The notes beneath the pieces were generated by a model. The model ran no database searches. It was not told where the DNA came from and saw nothing but the letters and a program-made list of their open reading frames with translations. Below are positions 1 to 5,835 of a stretch of 8,593 bases of DNA, one piece after another (the first letter of the stretch is position 1; each line of letters begins with the position of its first letter). The position numbers and the translations under genes are program-made. Origin of the DNA: Dehalococcoidia bacterium (lineage in GTDB: Bacteria > Chloroflexota > Dehalococcoidia > Plut-88900); the NCBI GenBank assembly GCA_012270635.1, contig JAAXHX010000532.1:1-8593 (forward strand). Direction: 5' to 3'.

Positions 1-402
1 TTCTACGGCGGCATGGTCCTGGAAAAGGAGCACCTTGCCCAGAGGCTCCGCCTGGCCGGCAGCGGCCTCATGCCCTTCCGGGAGCACCATCTCGCCGCCT
101 GCACCGAGGCCCAGATAGTCACCCGGATGCTCAACAACCTGAAGGGCATCCACGCCTCCCGGCGCGACTACGAAAAGGTGCTGAGCGTCATCGATATGAT
201 GATTGACGTGTCACCCTGGGACCTCGACGAGGTCCGGGACCGCGGCAAAGTCCGGCTTCAACTGAAGGACTACGAGGCTGCCCTCTCCGACCTCGAGACC
301 TATCTCCAGTTCCGCCCCGACGCCGAAGACGCCGAGGTCATAGGCCGCAGCGTCCAGTACGTGAAGGGCCTCGTACCCAGGGGCCCCGTCAAGGAGCCGT
401 AG
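1..402 (+). CDS. SirB1-like protein, C-terminal part (5' end outside window)
   Basis: The reading frame is open from base 1 and ends at TAG 400-402, giving 133 residues of a protein whose N-terminus lies outside the window. The residues match the C-terminal half of the SirB1 family: an F-Y-G-G-x-x-L stretch at the very start (where family members have a D-P-F-x-G-G segment), then R-M-L-N-N-L-K near residues 38-44. A TPR-like helical hairpin follows, with LSVIDMMIDVSPWDLDEVRD and then a second repeat ending DLETYLQFRPDAEDA. Family members carry an N-terminal transglutaminase-like domain and C-terminal TPRs, so the missing part should hold the former. Biochemical function is not established for the family. 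The gene is followed after only 2 nt by the next start codon, and the ribosome site for that gene lies inside its own last codons, so the two are probably translationally coupled. The internal ATG at 13 is not the true start. Confidence 0.85.
   Translation, partial: FYGGMVLEKEHLAQRLRLAGSGLMPFREHHLAACTEAQIVTRMLNNLKGIHASRRDYEKVLSVIDMMIDVSPWDLDEVRDRGKVRLQLKDYEAALSDLETYLQFRPDAEDAEVIGRSVQYVKGLVPRGPVKEP
391..396 (+). promoter_or_regulatory. Shine-Dalgarno for the GTG start at 405
   Basis: AAGGAG at 391-396 lies 8 nt before GTG 405-407 and is embedded in the last sense codons of the SirB1-like gene. It fixes the GTG as the start of the cyclodeaminase-family gene and implies coupled translation. Confidence 0.8.
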
Positions 403-404
403 AC

Positions 405-1364
405 GTGACCCTGGTCATCCGCGAAGAGGAAGTCGGTCGTCTCCTGACCATGGACGACACCGTCCAGGCCGTCGAGGAGGCCTTTCGGAGCCAGGGCAAG
501 GGCACGTCCATAAACCGCCCCCGACGCCGCTTCCACGTCCCCGGCAGGGGCAACATGCAGCTCATGTCCGGCATTTGCCACTATCGGCAGGCGATGGGCC
601 TGAAGGTCTACACCTCCTACCGCTCGGGGACCCGCTTCATGGTCCTCCTCTTCAGCGCCGAGACCGGGGACCTTCTCGCCATCGTCCAGGCCGACCAGCT
701 GGGCAGGATGCGGACGGGCGCGGCGTCGGGTGTCGCCACGAAGTATCTCGCCAACGAAGGGGCGAAGGTCGTGGGCATGATCGGGTCCGGGGGGCAGGCC
801 GCCACCCAGCTTGAAGCCGTGTGCGCGGTGCGCAGAATAGAGCAGGCCCGGGTCTACAGCCGCCGCCCCGAGCCCCTGGCCGCCTTCTGCGACGGCATGT
901 CCCAAAAGCTTGGCATTGCAGTGTCCCCCGCCCCGACCCCCGAGAATGCGGTCGCCGGCGCCGACGTCGTGGTGACCATAACCAACGCCCGGGACCCGGT
1001 GCTCAGGGGGGAATGGATTGCTCAGGGGGCCCACGTCAATGCCGCGGGCAGCAACTCGTTGGTCCGCAGGGAGCTGGACGGCGACGCCATCCGCCGGAGC
1101 GACGTTATAACCGTCGACTCCCGGGAGCAGGCCCGCATCGAGTGCGGCGACCTGCTCGCAGCCGCCGAGCGCGGCGCCGTGCATTGGGAGACCCTGACGG
1201 AGTTGGGCGATGTGGTATCCGGCAAAGCCGTCGGGCGCACCTCCGAGACCCAGGTCACCCTATTCGAGTCCCAGGGCCTCGCCATCCAGGACGTTGCGAC
1301 GGCCATGAAAGTCTACGAGCTGGCCCGCCAGGAAGGTCTCGGCCAGGAAATCGACGTTTTCTAA
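405..1364 (+). CDS. Ornithine cyclodeaminase / mu-crystallin family protein (probable imine reductase or amino acid dehydrogenase)
   Basis: This is a 319-residue NAD(P)-binding enzyme of the OCD/mu-crystallin family and is full length for the family. Visible family features are K67 in the G-L-K-V-Y-T segment, M-R-T-G-A-A-S around R103 (aligned with substrate-binding Lys and Arg of bacterial OCD), the Rossmann glycine-rich loop I-G-S-G-G-Q-A at 126-132, and the N-A-A-G segment at 212-215 followed by R-E-L-D. In true OCD the N-A-x-G segment is followed by a catalytic Asp (I recall G-G-D-C-P-G-K); here the aligned residue is N217 (S-N-S), so lysine or ornithine cyclodeamination is unlikely. A ketimine reductase, imine reductase or alanine-dehydrogenase-like role is more plausible, and the substrate is unknown. 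The GTG start is chosen for the AAGGAG 8 nt upstream and the 2-nt gap to the previous stop. It is likely co-transcribed with the aminotransferase 40 nt downstream. Confidence 0.88.
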   Translation: MTLVIREEEVGRLLTMDDTVQAVEEAFRSQGKGTSINRPRRRFHVPGRGNMQLMSGICHYRQAMGLKVYTSYRSGTRFMVLLFSAETGDLLAIVQADQLGRMRTGAASGVATKYLANEGAKVVGMIGSGGQAATQLEAVCAVRRIEQARVYSRRPEPLAAFCDGMSQKLGIAVSPAPTPENAVAGADVVVTITNARDPVLRGEWIAQGAHVNAAGSNSLVRRELDGDAIRRSDVITVDSREQARIECGDLLAAAERGAVHWETLTELGDVVSGKAVGRTSETQVTLFESQGLAIQDVATAMKVYELARQEGLGQEIDVF

Positions 1365-1388
1365 GGGCTAGGCGGCGCATGCCGTGAG

Positions 1389-1395
1389 AAGGAGG
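1389..1395 (+). promoter_or_regulatory. Shine-Dalgarno deciding the aminotransferase start
   Basis: AAGGAGG at 1389-1395, followed by an overlapping second GGAGG at 1394-1398, lies 9 (or 6) nt before ATG 1405. An in-frame GTG at 1384 is upstream of this site and has no comparable motif of its own, so ATG 1405 is preferred. Confidence 0.8.
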
Positions 1396-1404
1396 AGGAA
1401 ATCT

Positions 1405-2322
1405 ATGGAGTACCAGGTCTGGCTAAACGGCGAGTTCATGCCCAGGAGCGAGGCCAAGCTCGGCCTCACCGACAGAGGCCTCAGGCTCGGAGACGTAGTC
1501 TTTGATACGTCCCGCACCTTCAACGGCAAGGTCTTCCGCCTTGACGACCATATAGACCGCCTCTACCGCTCCCTCACCTACGTGCGCATAGACCCCGGCA
1601 TGACCCGGGAGGAGATGACCGACATCACTCTCGACGTAGTCCAGCGCAACGAGTCCGTCCGGGAGCCGGGGGACGACTACATGATCACCCAGTTCGTCAC
1701 CCGGGGCGAGGGCGGCCGGTCCGCCAAGCCCATGACCCCCAATGTCGCCGTCTGGATAGACCCCCTCGACCACGCCCGCTACGCCCCCCTCTACACCGAC
1801 GGCGCGCACGTCGTCATACCCAAGATCAAGAGCTACCCTTCCGACTCCCTGGACCCCAAGATCAAGCACTACAGCCGCCTCAACTTCGTCCTCGCCGAGC
1901 TGGAGGCCACGGACGTAGACCCGGAGGCCTTCCCCGTCCTCACCGACGCCCGTGGAAACCTCACCGAGGGCATCGGCGCCAACTTCTTCATCGTAACCGA
2001 CGGCAAGATTAGGACCGCCGGGGACTCGGCCATACTCCAGGGCGTGACCCGCAAGGTGGTCGGCGAGATCGCGGAGCAGTTGGGCATCCCCTTCATCGAG
2101 GAGGACATCCAGCCCTACGACGCCTACACCGCCAACGAGGCCTTCCTGGCCACTACGCCCTACTGCGTGGTCCCTGTGGGAAGGGTCGACACCCGCACCG
2201 TCGGCGAGGAGACCCCGGGCCCCATAACCCAGCAGCTCATGGCCGCCTTCTCCGACCTGGCCGGGTTCGATATCGTCGAGCAGTCCGTCAACCGGGCCCG
2301 GGCCCTTGCCGCCGCCCGCTGA
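1405..2322 (+). CDS. Class IV (fold-type IV) PLP-dependent aminotransferase
   Basis: This 305-residue protein belongs to the branched-chain / D-amino acid / R-amine aminotransferase superfamily and would transfer an amino group between an amino acid or amine and a 2-oxo acid in the cytoplasm. Hallmarks: L-T-D-R-G-L-R-L-G-D near residues 23-32, H49-x-x-R52 (Arg that contacts PLP phosphate), K154 as Schiff-base lysine in D-P-K-I-K-H-Y-S-R-L-N with L-A-E-L-E-A following, and E188 in T-E-G-I-G-A-N-F-F (Glu facing the pyridine nitrogen). The Lys-to-Glu spacing of 34 agrees with E. coli IlvE as I recall it. The T-A-N-E-A-F-L-A-T-T-P segment is also typical. The F-R-L-D-D-H-I-D-R-L stretch resembles R-amine transaminases, whereas G-D-V-V-F-D is closer to BCAT/DAAT enzymes, so substrate class is left open. 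The start is ATG 1405, supported by AAGGAGG. It is the last gene of the plus-strand operon; its stop is 12 nt from the convergent flavoprotein stop. Confidence 0.9.
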   Translation: MEYQVWLNGEFMPRSEAKLGLTDRGLRLGDVVFDTSRTFNGKVFRLDDHIDRLYRSLTYVRIDPGMTREEMTDITLDVVQRNESVREPGDDYMITQFVTRGEGGRSAKPMTPNVAVWIDPLDHARYAPLYTDGAHVVIPKIKSYPSDSLDPKIKHYSRLNFVLAELEATDVDPEAFPVLTDARGNLTEGIGANFFIVTDGKIRTAGDSAILQGVTRKVVGEIAEQLGIPFIEEDIQPYDAYTANEAFLATTPYCVVPVGRVDTRTVGEETPGPITQQLMAAFSDLAGFDIVEQSVNRARALAAAR

Positions 2323-2334
2323 CCCGGAAGGCTG

Positions 2335-3543
2335 TCAGACCGGGGTCCGAAACTTGACCCTGAACAGGCCCGGGTCCAGGTCCGAGTCCCACGTCGCATC
2401 CAGCAGCCTGAGCGCCGCCAGCCGGCCAATCTCGTCCCCGGACTTGGCCGCCAGCCCGTTTCCTCCCGTGGCCACGCCTATCCGGTCGTCCACCATGTCG
2501 ATGTACGGCAAGTGGGTGGGTGTCCGGCTCACGACGCACGTGTCCAGGGTCACGCGCTCGTCGGGTACGGCCTGCAGGCGCGGAATCGTGGCCCGGATCT
2601 TGGCCCACAGCCGGTCCCGCTCCGCCGGAGTCCCCGGGCCCCGGAACCACGCCTTGATTTCGTCCATGCTCCCAAGACTTCCGTGCCCCTCCGACCCCCC
2701 GATCTTCATGCGGCGCCTGCCGTCCCTGTATTGCACCGGCGGCACTATGTAGCAGCTGTCGTTGGGTCGCCCCGTCATATAGATCATGCTCGGCAGGTCC
2801 GAGAGGTCCGCCGCTTCCGACTCCGAAAGCTCAACGTAGACCACGTTGACCGCCAGCACGTCCACGTCCAGCGGCCCGGGAACCAGCCCCGAGTCCCTGG
2901 TGAATCCCCCAGCCGCCACCAGCGCCCTGTCAGCCCGATACACCCCACCCCCCGAGGTCCTCACCTCCACTCCGCCCGGCCCACCCCCCGCCGAGACCGC
3001 TTCCTCGCAGACAACGTCGGCGCCATGGGCTCGGGCCAGGGCCGTCTCCGCCGCCACGATGCCCCGGGCGCTTATGTGCCCTGCATCCGAGGACTGGTAC
3101 AGCCCCGAGCATTGAGGCTCGAAGGTGAGCTTCGGGAACCGTGACTTGAGCGCATCCGTGCCCAGTTTCTCAAAGGGCTCGTCTAAGTCCAGCATCACCT
3201 GCTCGGAGTCGGGGATGTACTCCGACGCCTCGCGGTCCGGCGGCCCCACGGAAAGCTGGCCCACCTCGTGGTAGAAGGGAATGCCGGACCGGGTCTCCAT
3301 GTCCCGGTAACGCCGGATCGACTCCCGGGCCAACTTGGCCCAGACCAGGTGGGGGTCTAGGATTCGGGTTATCCGGCCCTCGTCGTAGTGGTCCCCGAAC
3401 ACCCCATCGTGGTTGGCGGGGTCGCGGGGTTCGTCGGGTCCTATCAGCGCCACCCCGTTCGTCCGCTCCGCCAGGTGTCGCGCCGCCGCGGCGCCGATCA
3501 TCCCCTTCCCGATGACGATGTATTTGTAGCCGGCGTCTGCCAT
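2335..3543 (-). CDS. FAD-dependent amine/amino acid oxidoreductase, DAO family (sarcosine oxidase-like)
   Basis: A 402-residue flavoprotein. The N-terminal FAD-binding Rossmann motif is I-G-K-G-M-I-G-A-A-A (GxGxxG at 12-17). It is followed by G-D-H-Y-D-E-G-R-I-T-R at 50-60, which matches the flavin-contacting segment of monomeric sarcosine oxidase (MSOX) and N-methyltryptophan oxidase. By alignment from memory, MSOX Arg49 corresponds to R57, the oxygen-activating Lys265 to K280 (M-K-I-G-G), and the covalent FAD attachment Cys315 to C336 (T-C-V-V-S-R-T-P). MSOX His45 corresponds to Tyr53. The C-terminal A-T-G-G-N-G-L-A-A-K-S-G segment is the usual FAD-closing motif. The likely reaction is oxidation of a secondary amine or amino acid to an imine, possibly with covalently bound FAD; substrate unknown. 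The ATG at 3543 is preceded in frame by TAA, so the start cannot lie further upstream. The Shine-Dalgarno is weak. It lies 106 nt downstream of the CoA-transferase gene on the same strand. Confidence 0.87.
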   Translation of the reverse strand: MADAGYKYIVIGKGMIGAAAARHLAERTNGVALIGPDEPRDPANHDGVFGDHYDEGRITRILDPHLVWAKLARESIRRYRDMETRSGIPFYHEVGQLSVGPPDREASEYIPDSEQVMLDLDEPFEKLGTDALKSRFPKLTFEPQCSGLYQSSDAGHISARGIVAAETALARAHGADVVCEEAVSAGGGPGGVEVRTSGGGVYRADRALVAAGGFTRDSGLVPGPLDVDVLAVNVVYVELSESEAADLSDLPSMIYMTGRPNDSCYIVPPVQYRDGRRRMKIGGSEGHGSLGSMDEIKAWFRGPGTPAERDRLWAKIRATIPRLQAVPDERVTLDTCVVSRTPTHLPYIDMVDDRIGVATGGNGLAAKSGDEIGRLAALRLLDATWDSDLDPGLFRVKFRTPV

Positions 3544-3649
3544 TTAACCCAGGGCCTCGAAGGCCCAGCTTTGAAAGTCTACGTCGGATTCCCGCAGAGG
3601 CATGGCCGTGAAAGGGGCCGTCGCCTTGACGCTTCGAACCATAACGGGC
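3544..3649. other. Intergenic spacer, CoA-transferase to flavoprotein
   Basis: These 106 nt separate the CoA-transferase stop from the flavoprotein start. Apart from the hairpin at 3552-3566 I see no convincing promoter, no coding potential and no terminator with a T-run, so read-through transcription from the CoA-transferase gene is likely. Confidence 0.5.
3552..3566 (-). other. Hairpin just upstream of the flavoprotein start
   Basis: On the minus strand GGGCCTTCGAGGCCC can fold into a perfect 6-bp stem with a 3-nt loop. It ends 8 nt before ATG 3543. The only Shine-Dalgarno-like tetramer nearby, GAGG (3558-3555), lies in its loop and 3' arm, so the hairpin could hinder initiation. No T-run follows, so it is not a standard intrinsic terminator. 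Confidence 0.4.
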
Positions 3650-4852
3650 CTAGATGACCCGCTTGTCCTTGAGCCCTGTGACCTCATCCCAGGAGTAGTC
3701 CAGCAGCTCCGTCAACAGCTCCTCGGTGTGCTGGCCCAGTTCGGGGGCGCCGCTCCTCACCTTGCCGGGGGTCTCGCTGAACTTGATGGGCAGGCCCAGC
3801 ATCTTGACCTTGCCGGCGTTGGGGTGGTCTATCTCGACCACGTAATCGTTGGCGAGGGCTTGCTCGTCCGTGAGGGCCTCCTGGTAGTTCTGCACTGGGG
3901 CCCAGATGACATCGGTGGCATCCAGGATCTCTCGCCACTCCTCCCGGGTCTTCTTGGCGAAGGTCTGCTCTAGGATGTCTATCAGGGCGTCGGCGTGGTC
4001 AAACACCCTGTCTTCCCCCGACTGAAACCGGGGGTCTTCCATCATCCATTCCAGGTCCAGCGCCCGACACGTCGCCTCCCAGTCTCGGCCCATGTCCAGC
4101 ACCGAAAGGCACAACCATTTTTCGTCCTTAGTCTTGTAGACGTTCCAGAAGGGGCTCAGGGACCTGCGCAGGTACTCGCCCGGCACGCTACCCGAGAACA
4201 GGGTTCCCTGCGCCATCAGCGCCCCCACCGCCAGTTGCGTCCCGAACAGCGACTCCTCCACCTTCTGCCCGATTCCCGTCCTCTCCCGGGTGAGCAATCC
4301 CATGGTGGTTCCCAGGCAGAGCATGAAGGCGCCCGTCTGGTCTGCTAGGCCTCCCCACACCTGCATCGGGGGAGCGGACTGGATCTGGCTCATGATCCCG
4401 CCCCGGGCCTGGGCCGCCAGGTCCGCTGAGGGCCTCGTCGAGTCCGGCCCCTTGGGCCCGAACCCGTATCCCGCCGAGTACACCAGCTTCGGGTTGATCT
4501 CGTGCACCGACTCGTAATCCATCCCCAGCCTCCGCAGGGAGGCCTCCCGGAAGTTGGAGACGAAGGCGTCGGACTTCTTGATCAGCCGGGTCATCACTTC
4601 CTTGCCCTCGGGGTTCTTCAGGTTGATGGCCAGGCTCTTCTTGTTCCGGTTGTTGTTCTCGAAGTAGTAGTTCAGGTCGTTACCGGAGTTCTTGCCGAAG
4701 TTCCACGTGGATAGATACCTGCCCGGGTCCCCCGACTCCCGCTCCTCCACCTTTATCACCTCTGCCCCCATGTCCGCCAGCATCGCCGTGGACACCGGCC
4801 CGTGCTGCCATATCGTCATGTCGATTATTCGCAGGCCTTCCAAAGCCATCAT
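3650..4852 (-). CDS. Family III CoA-transferase (CaiB/BaiF family)
   Basis: This 400-residue protein is a full-length class III CoA-transferase, which moves CoA between an acyl-CoA and a free carboxylic acid via an aspartyl intermediate. It begins L-E-G-L-R-I-I-D-M-T, the usual N-terminal strand. It continues with L-A-D-M-G-A-E-V-I-K-V-E, then K-S-L-A-I-N-L-K-N-P-E-G, and R-P-S-A-D-L-A-A-Q-A-R-G-G-I-M-S. The catalytic Asp is D171 in G-L-A-D-Q-T-G-A, matching Asp169 of formyl-CoA transferase. T-G-x-G-Q-K-V-E-x-S-L-F follows. GGAGGT (4867-4862) lies 9 nt before the first of two adjacent ATGs. It sits 53 nt downstream of the MocA-like gene and 106 nt upstream of the flavoprotein, all on one strand, so co-transcription is plausible. 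Substrate cannot be read from the sequence: the family covers formyl-, carnitine-, succinyl- and bile-acid-CoA transferases as well as racemases (which lack this role for Asp alone). Confidence 0.92.
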   Translation of the reverse strand: MMALEGLRIIDMTIWQHGPVSTAMLADMGAEVIKVEERESGDPGRYLSTWNFGKNSGNDLNYYFENNNRNKKSLAINLKNPEGKEVMTRLIKKSDAFVSNFREASLRRLGMDYESVHEINPKLVYSAGYGFGPKGPDSTRPSADLAAQARGGIMSQIQSAPPMQVWGGLADQTGAFMLCLGTTMGLLTRERTGIGQKVEESLFGTQLAVGALMAQGTLFSGSVPGEYLRRSLSPFWNVYKTKDEKWLCLSVLDMGRDWEATCRALDLEWMMEDPRFQSGEDRVFDHADALIDILEQTFAKKTREEWREILDATDVIWAPVQNYQEALTDEQALANDYVVEIDHPNAGKVKMLGLPIKFSETPGKVRSGAPELGQHTEELLTELLDYSWDEVTGLKDKRVI

Positions 4853-4861
4853 GGGCCGTCT

Positions 4862-4867
4862 ACCTCC
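4862..4867 (-). promoter_or_regulatory. Shine-Dalgarno of the CoA-transferase gene
   Basis: On the minus strand GGAGGT lies 9 nt upstream of ATG 4852-4850 (12 nt from the second ATG), favouring the first of the two tandem ATGs as the start. Confidence 0.75.
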
Positions 4868-4892
4868 GCTCTAATCTGTGGCACGAGGCCAA

Positions 4893-4910
4893 CATAGGCC
4901 CGCGCCTATG
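4893..4910 (-). other. Hairpin overlapping the mocA stop codon
   Basis: CATAGG (4893-4898) and CCTATG (4905-4910) form a perfect 6-bp stem around a 6-nt loop. CAA (4890-4892) and TTG (4913-4915) can extend it by 3 bp across a 2-nt bulge. The stem includes the stop codon of the MocA-like gene (4906-4908) in the 53-nt gap to the CoA-transferase. With no T-run it is not a classical terminator; mRNA processing, attenuation or chance are all possible. Confidence 0.35.
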
Positions 4911-5556
4911 GGTTGTCAAGCAGACCCGGGCCCCGGAACTCCCCCTCCCGTCTCAGCGCCCTCCGGTACTCCTCCGGGGTGTTCACGTCCAGGTAGATGA
5001 GCGCCGACGACACCTCTCCCTCCCCCACCCTATCCCGGTCCCGCCTCACCACTTCCCGCAGTCCCAGCCCCTCCTCGGTGATGCCCAACAGCTCGTCTCT
5101 CAGGCGTCCGTCGAACACCGTGGGGTGACCTCTACGGCCCCCGTGCACCGGTATCGTGATTTTCGCTTCCCCCAGCAGGTGAGCCTCTACCACCTCGTCG
5201 ATCAACCAGGCTGGCCGGGGCTGGTCAACGTTCAATATCAGCAGTGCCTTGCAATCGGGAGGCGAGGCTTGCACCCCGGCCACCACCGATGAGGCCCGCC
5301 CCCGGCGGTAGTCACGGTTCTCCACTACCCCAACGCCCCCCCTCCCCTCCACCCGCGCCCTGATCGCCTCTGCCTCGTGCCCCAGGACCAGCGTCACCCC
5401 CGATGCCCGGGACGCCGCAAACTGGGCCAGATGGTATTCCACCAACGTCGTGCCCATCCACGGGAGCAGGGCCTTGGGACTGCCCATCCGCGTGGAAAGC
5501 CCCGCGGCAAGGAGTACGGCCCAGATGTCGCTGCCGGAAGTTGTAGTCGGGGACAT
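4906..5556 (-). CDS. MocA-like molybdenum cofactor nucleotidyltransferase (MobA-like NTP transferase domain)
   Basis: This 216-residue protein fits the MobA-like NTP transferase fold and the usual MocA length. The N-terminal nucleotide-binding signature is L-L-A-A-G-L-S-T-R-M-G-S-P-K (15-28), followed by L-L-P-W-M-G-T-T-L-V-E; the LAAG (not LAGG) form and the LLPW segment point to MocA-type cytidylyltransferase rather than MobA guanylyltransferase. V-D-Q-P at 110-113 is the metal-binding segment, and R-R-G-H-P-T-V-F at 141-148 is the MocA-type R-G-H-P motif. MocA converts Mo-molybdopterin to molybdopterin cytosine dinucleotide for xanthine dehydrogenase/CO dehydrogenase-type enzymes. A sugar-nucleotide or other small-molecule nucleotidyltransferase cannot be fully excluded, but the XdhC gene upstream on the same strand supports the molybdenum role. 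A TGA directly precedes ATG 5556 in frame, so the start is bounded. The Shine-Dalgarno is weak. Confidence 0.85.
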   Translation of the reverse strand: MSPTTTSGSDIWAVLLAAGLSTRMGSPKALLPWMGTTLVEYHLAQFAASRASGVTLVLGHEAEAIRARVEGRGGVGVVENRDYRRGRASSVVAGVQASPPDCKALLILNVDQPRPAWLIDEVVEAHLLGEAKITIPVHGGRRGHPTVFDGRLRDELLGITEEGLGLREVVRRDRDRVGEGEVSSALIYLDVNTPEEYRRALRREGEFRGPGLLDNP

Positions 5557-5654
5557 TCACCCGTGCCTGGAGGCCCGATATCTATTCAAGAGTCGGGCGT
5601 CCGTAGTGGTGGCCTTGCCCAACCTCCCGAAAAGCGGGGAAAGTGGATTACTCT

Positions 5655-5746
5655 CCCCTCTCCCTAGATGATACCTATGCATAATCCGTGCTGTAGGGGT
5701 CGGGGCCGCTCGTGCCGGGCCTGTCGAAGTATGAGCGGGAGAGGGG
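5655..5746. repeat. Inverted repeat, 10-bp perfect arms, 72-nt spacing
   Basis: CCCCTCTCCC at 5655-5664 is exactly complementary to GGGAGAGGGG at 5737-5746. Outside the arms the match continues imperfectly (CTCT at 5651-5654 versus ATAGAG at 5747-5752). The enclosed 72 nt contain a second hairpin and the AT-rich patch. No transposase or target duplication is visible. Confidence 0.6.
5706..5738 (-). repeat. Palindromic repeat unit with TTCGACAGG core
   Basis: CCGCTCGTGC (5706-5715) pairs with GTATGAGCGG (5729-5738) as a 10-bp stem with two G-T wobbles and a 13-nt loop. Read on the minus strand the unit contains TTCGACAGG, a GCACGAGCGG arm and an intervening CCCG. From memory this resembles a dispersed intergenic palindrome with core TTCGACAGGCTCAGCACGAG seen in many Chloroflexota and other genomes. 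Only one copy is in this window, so its repeat status here is inferred. Confidence 0.5.
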
Positions 5747-5835
5747 ATAGAGTTGTCCAAACGGCAGGAGGGTCGCGGTCTGGGGTTGTGCAAGTCCCGC
5801 GTACGGCTTGACATGCAGGGCCCCGAGACGGCGCG

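Larger units (their letters stand above)
5557..5835. other. 279-nt intergenic region with repeats, xdhC to mocA
   Basis: This is the longest gene-free stretch in the window. It holds a long-spaced inverted repeat, a nested hairpin and a local AT-rich patch around an 8-bp palindrome TATGCATA (5676-5683). I found no tRNA or rRNA and no clear sigma-70-type promoter for mocA on the minus strand. An open frame across it on the minus strand (85 codons, ending at the mocA start) has a Pro/Arg/Ser-rich, low-information product that I do not accept as a gene. Confidence 0.6.

Noticed and set aside
300..1184. 294-codon minus-strand open frame opposite the cyclodeaminase-family gene
   Set aside because: Low-information Gly/Ala/His-rich product on the antisense of a gene with conserved motifs.
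1384..1404. GTG 1384 as the aminotransferase start
   Set aside because: The strong AAGGAGG lies downstream of it and directly before ATG 1405, and the extra residues (M-R-R-R-R-K-S) are not family-like.
1423..1869. 148-codon minus-strand open frame opposite the aminotransferase
   Set aside because: Antisense to the catalytic core of a well-supported gene; Val/Gly/Glu-rich composition is a codon mirror.
2322..2346. Bulged stem across the convergent stops as a bidirectional terminator
   Set aside because: Only 4 plus 2 bp with a bulge and a 12-nt loop, and no T-run on either strand.
5557..5814. 85-codon minus-strand open frame between xdhC and mocA
   Set aside because: It runs through the palindromic repeat, its product is low in information, and its TGA simply abuts the mocA start.
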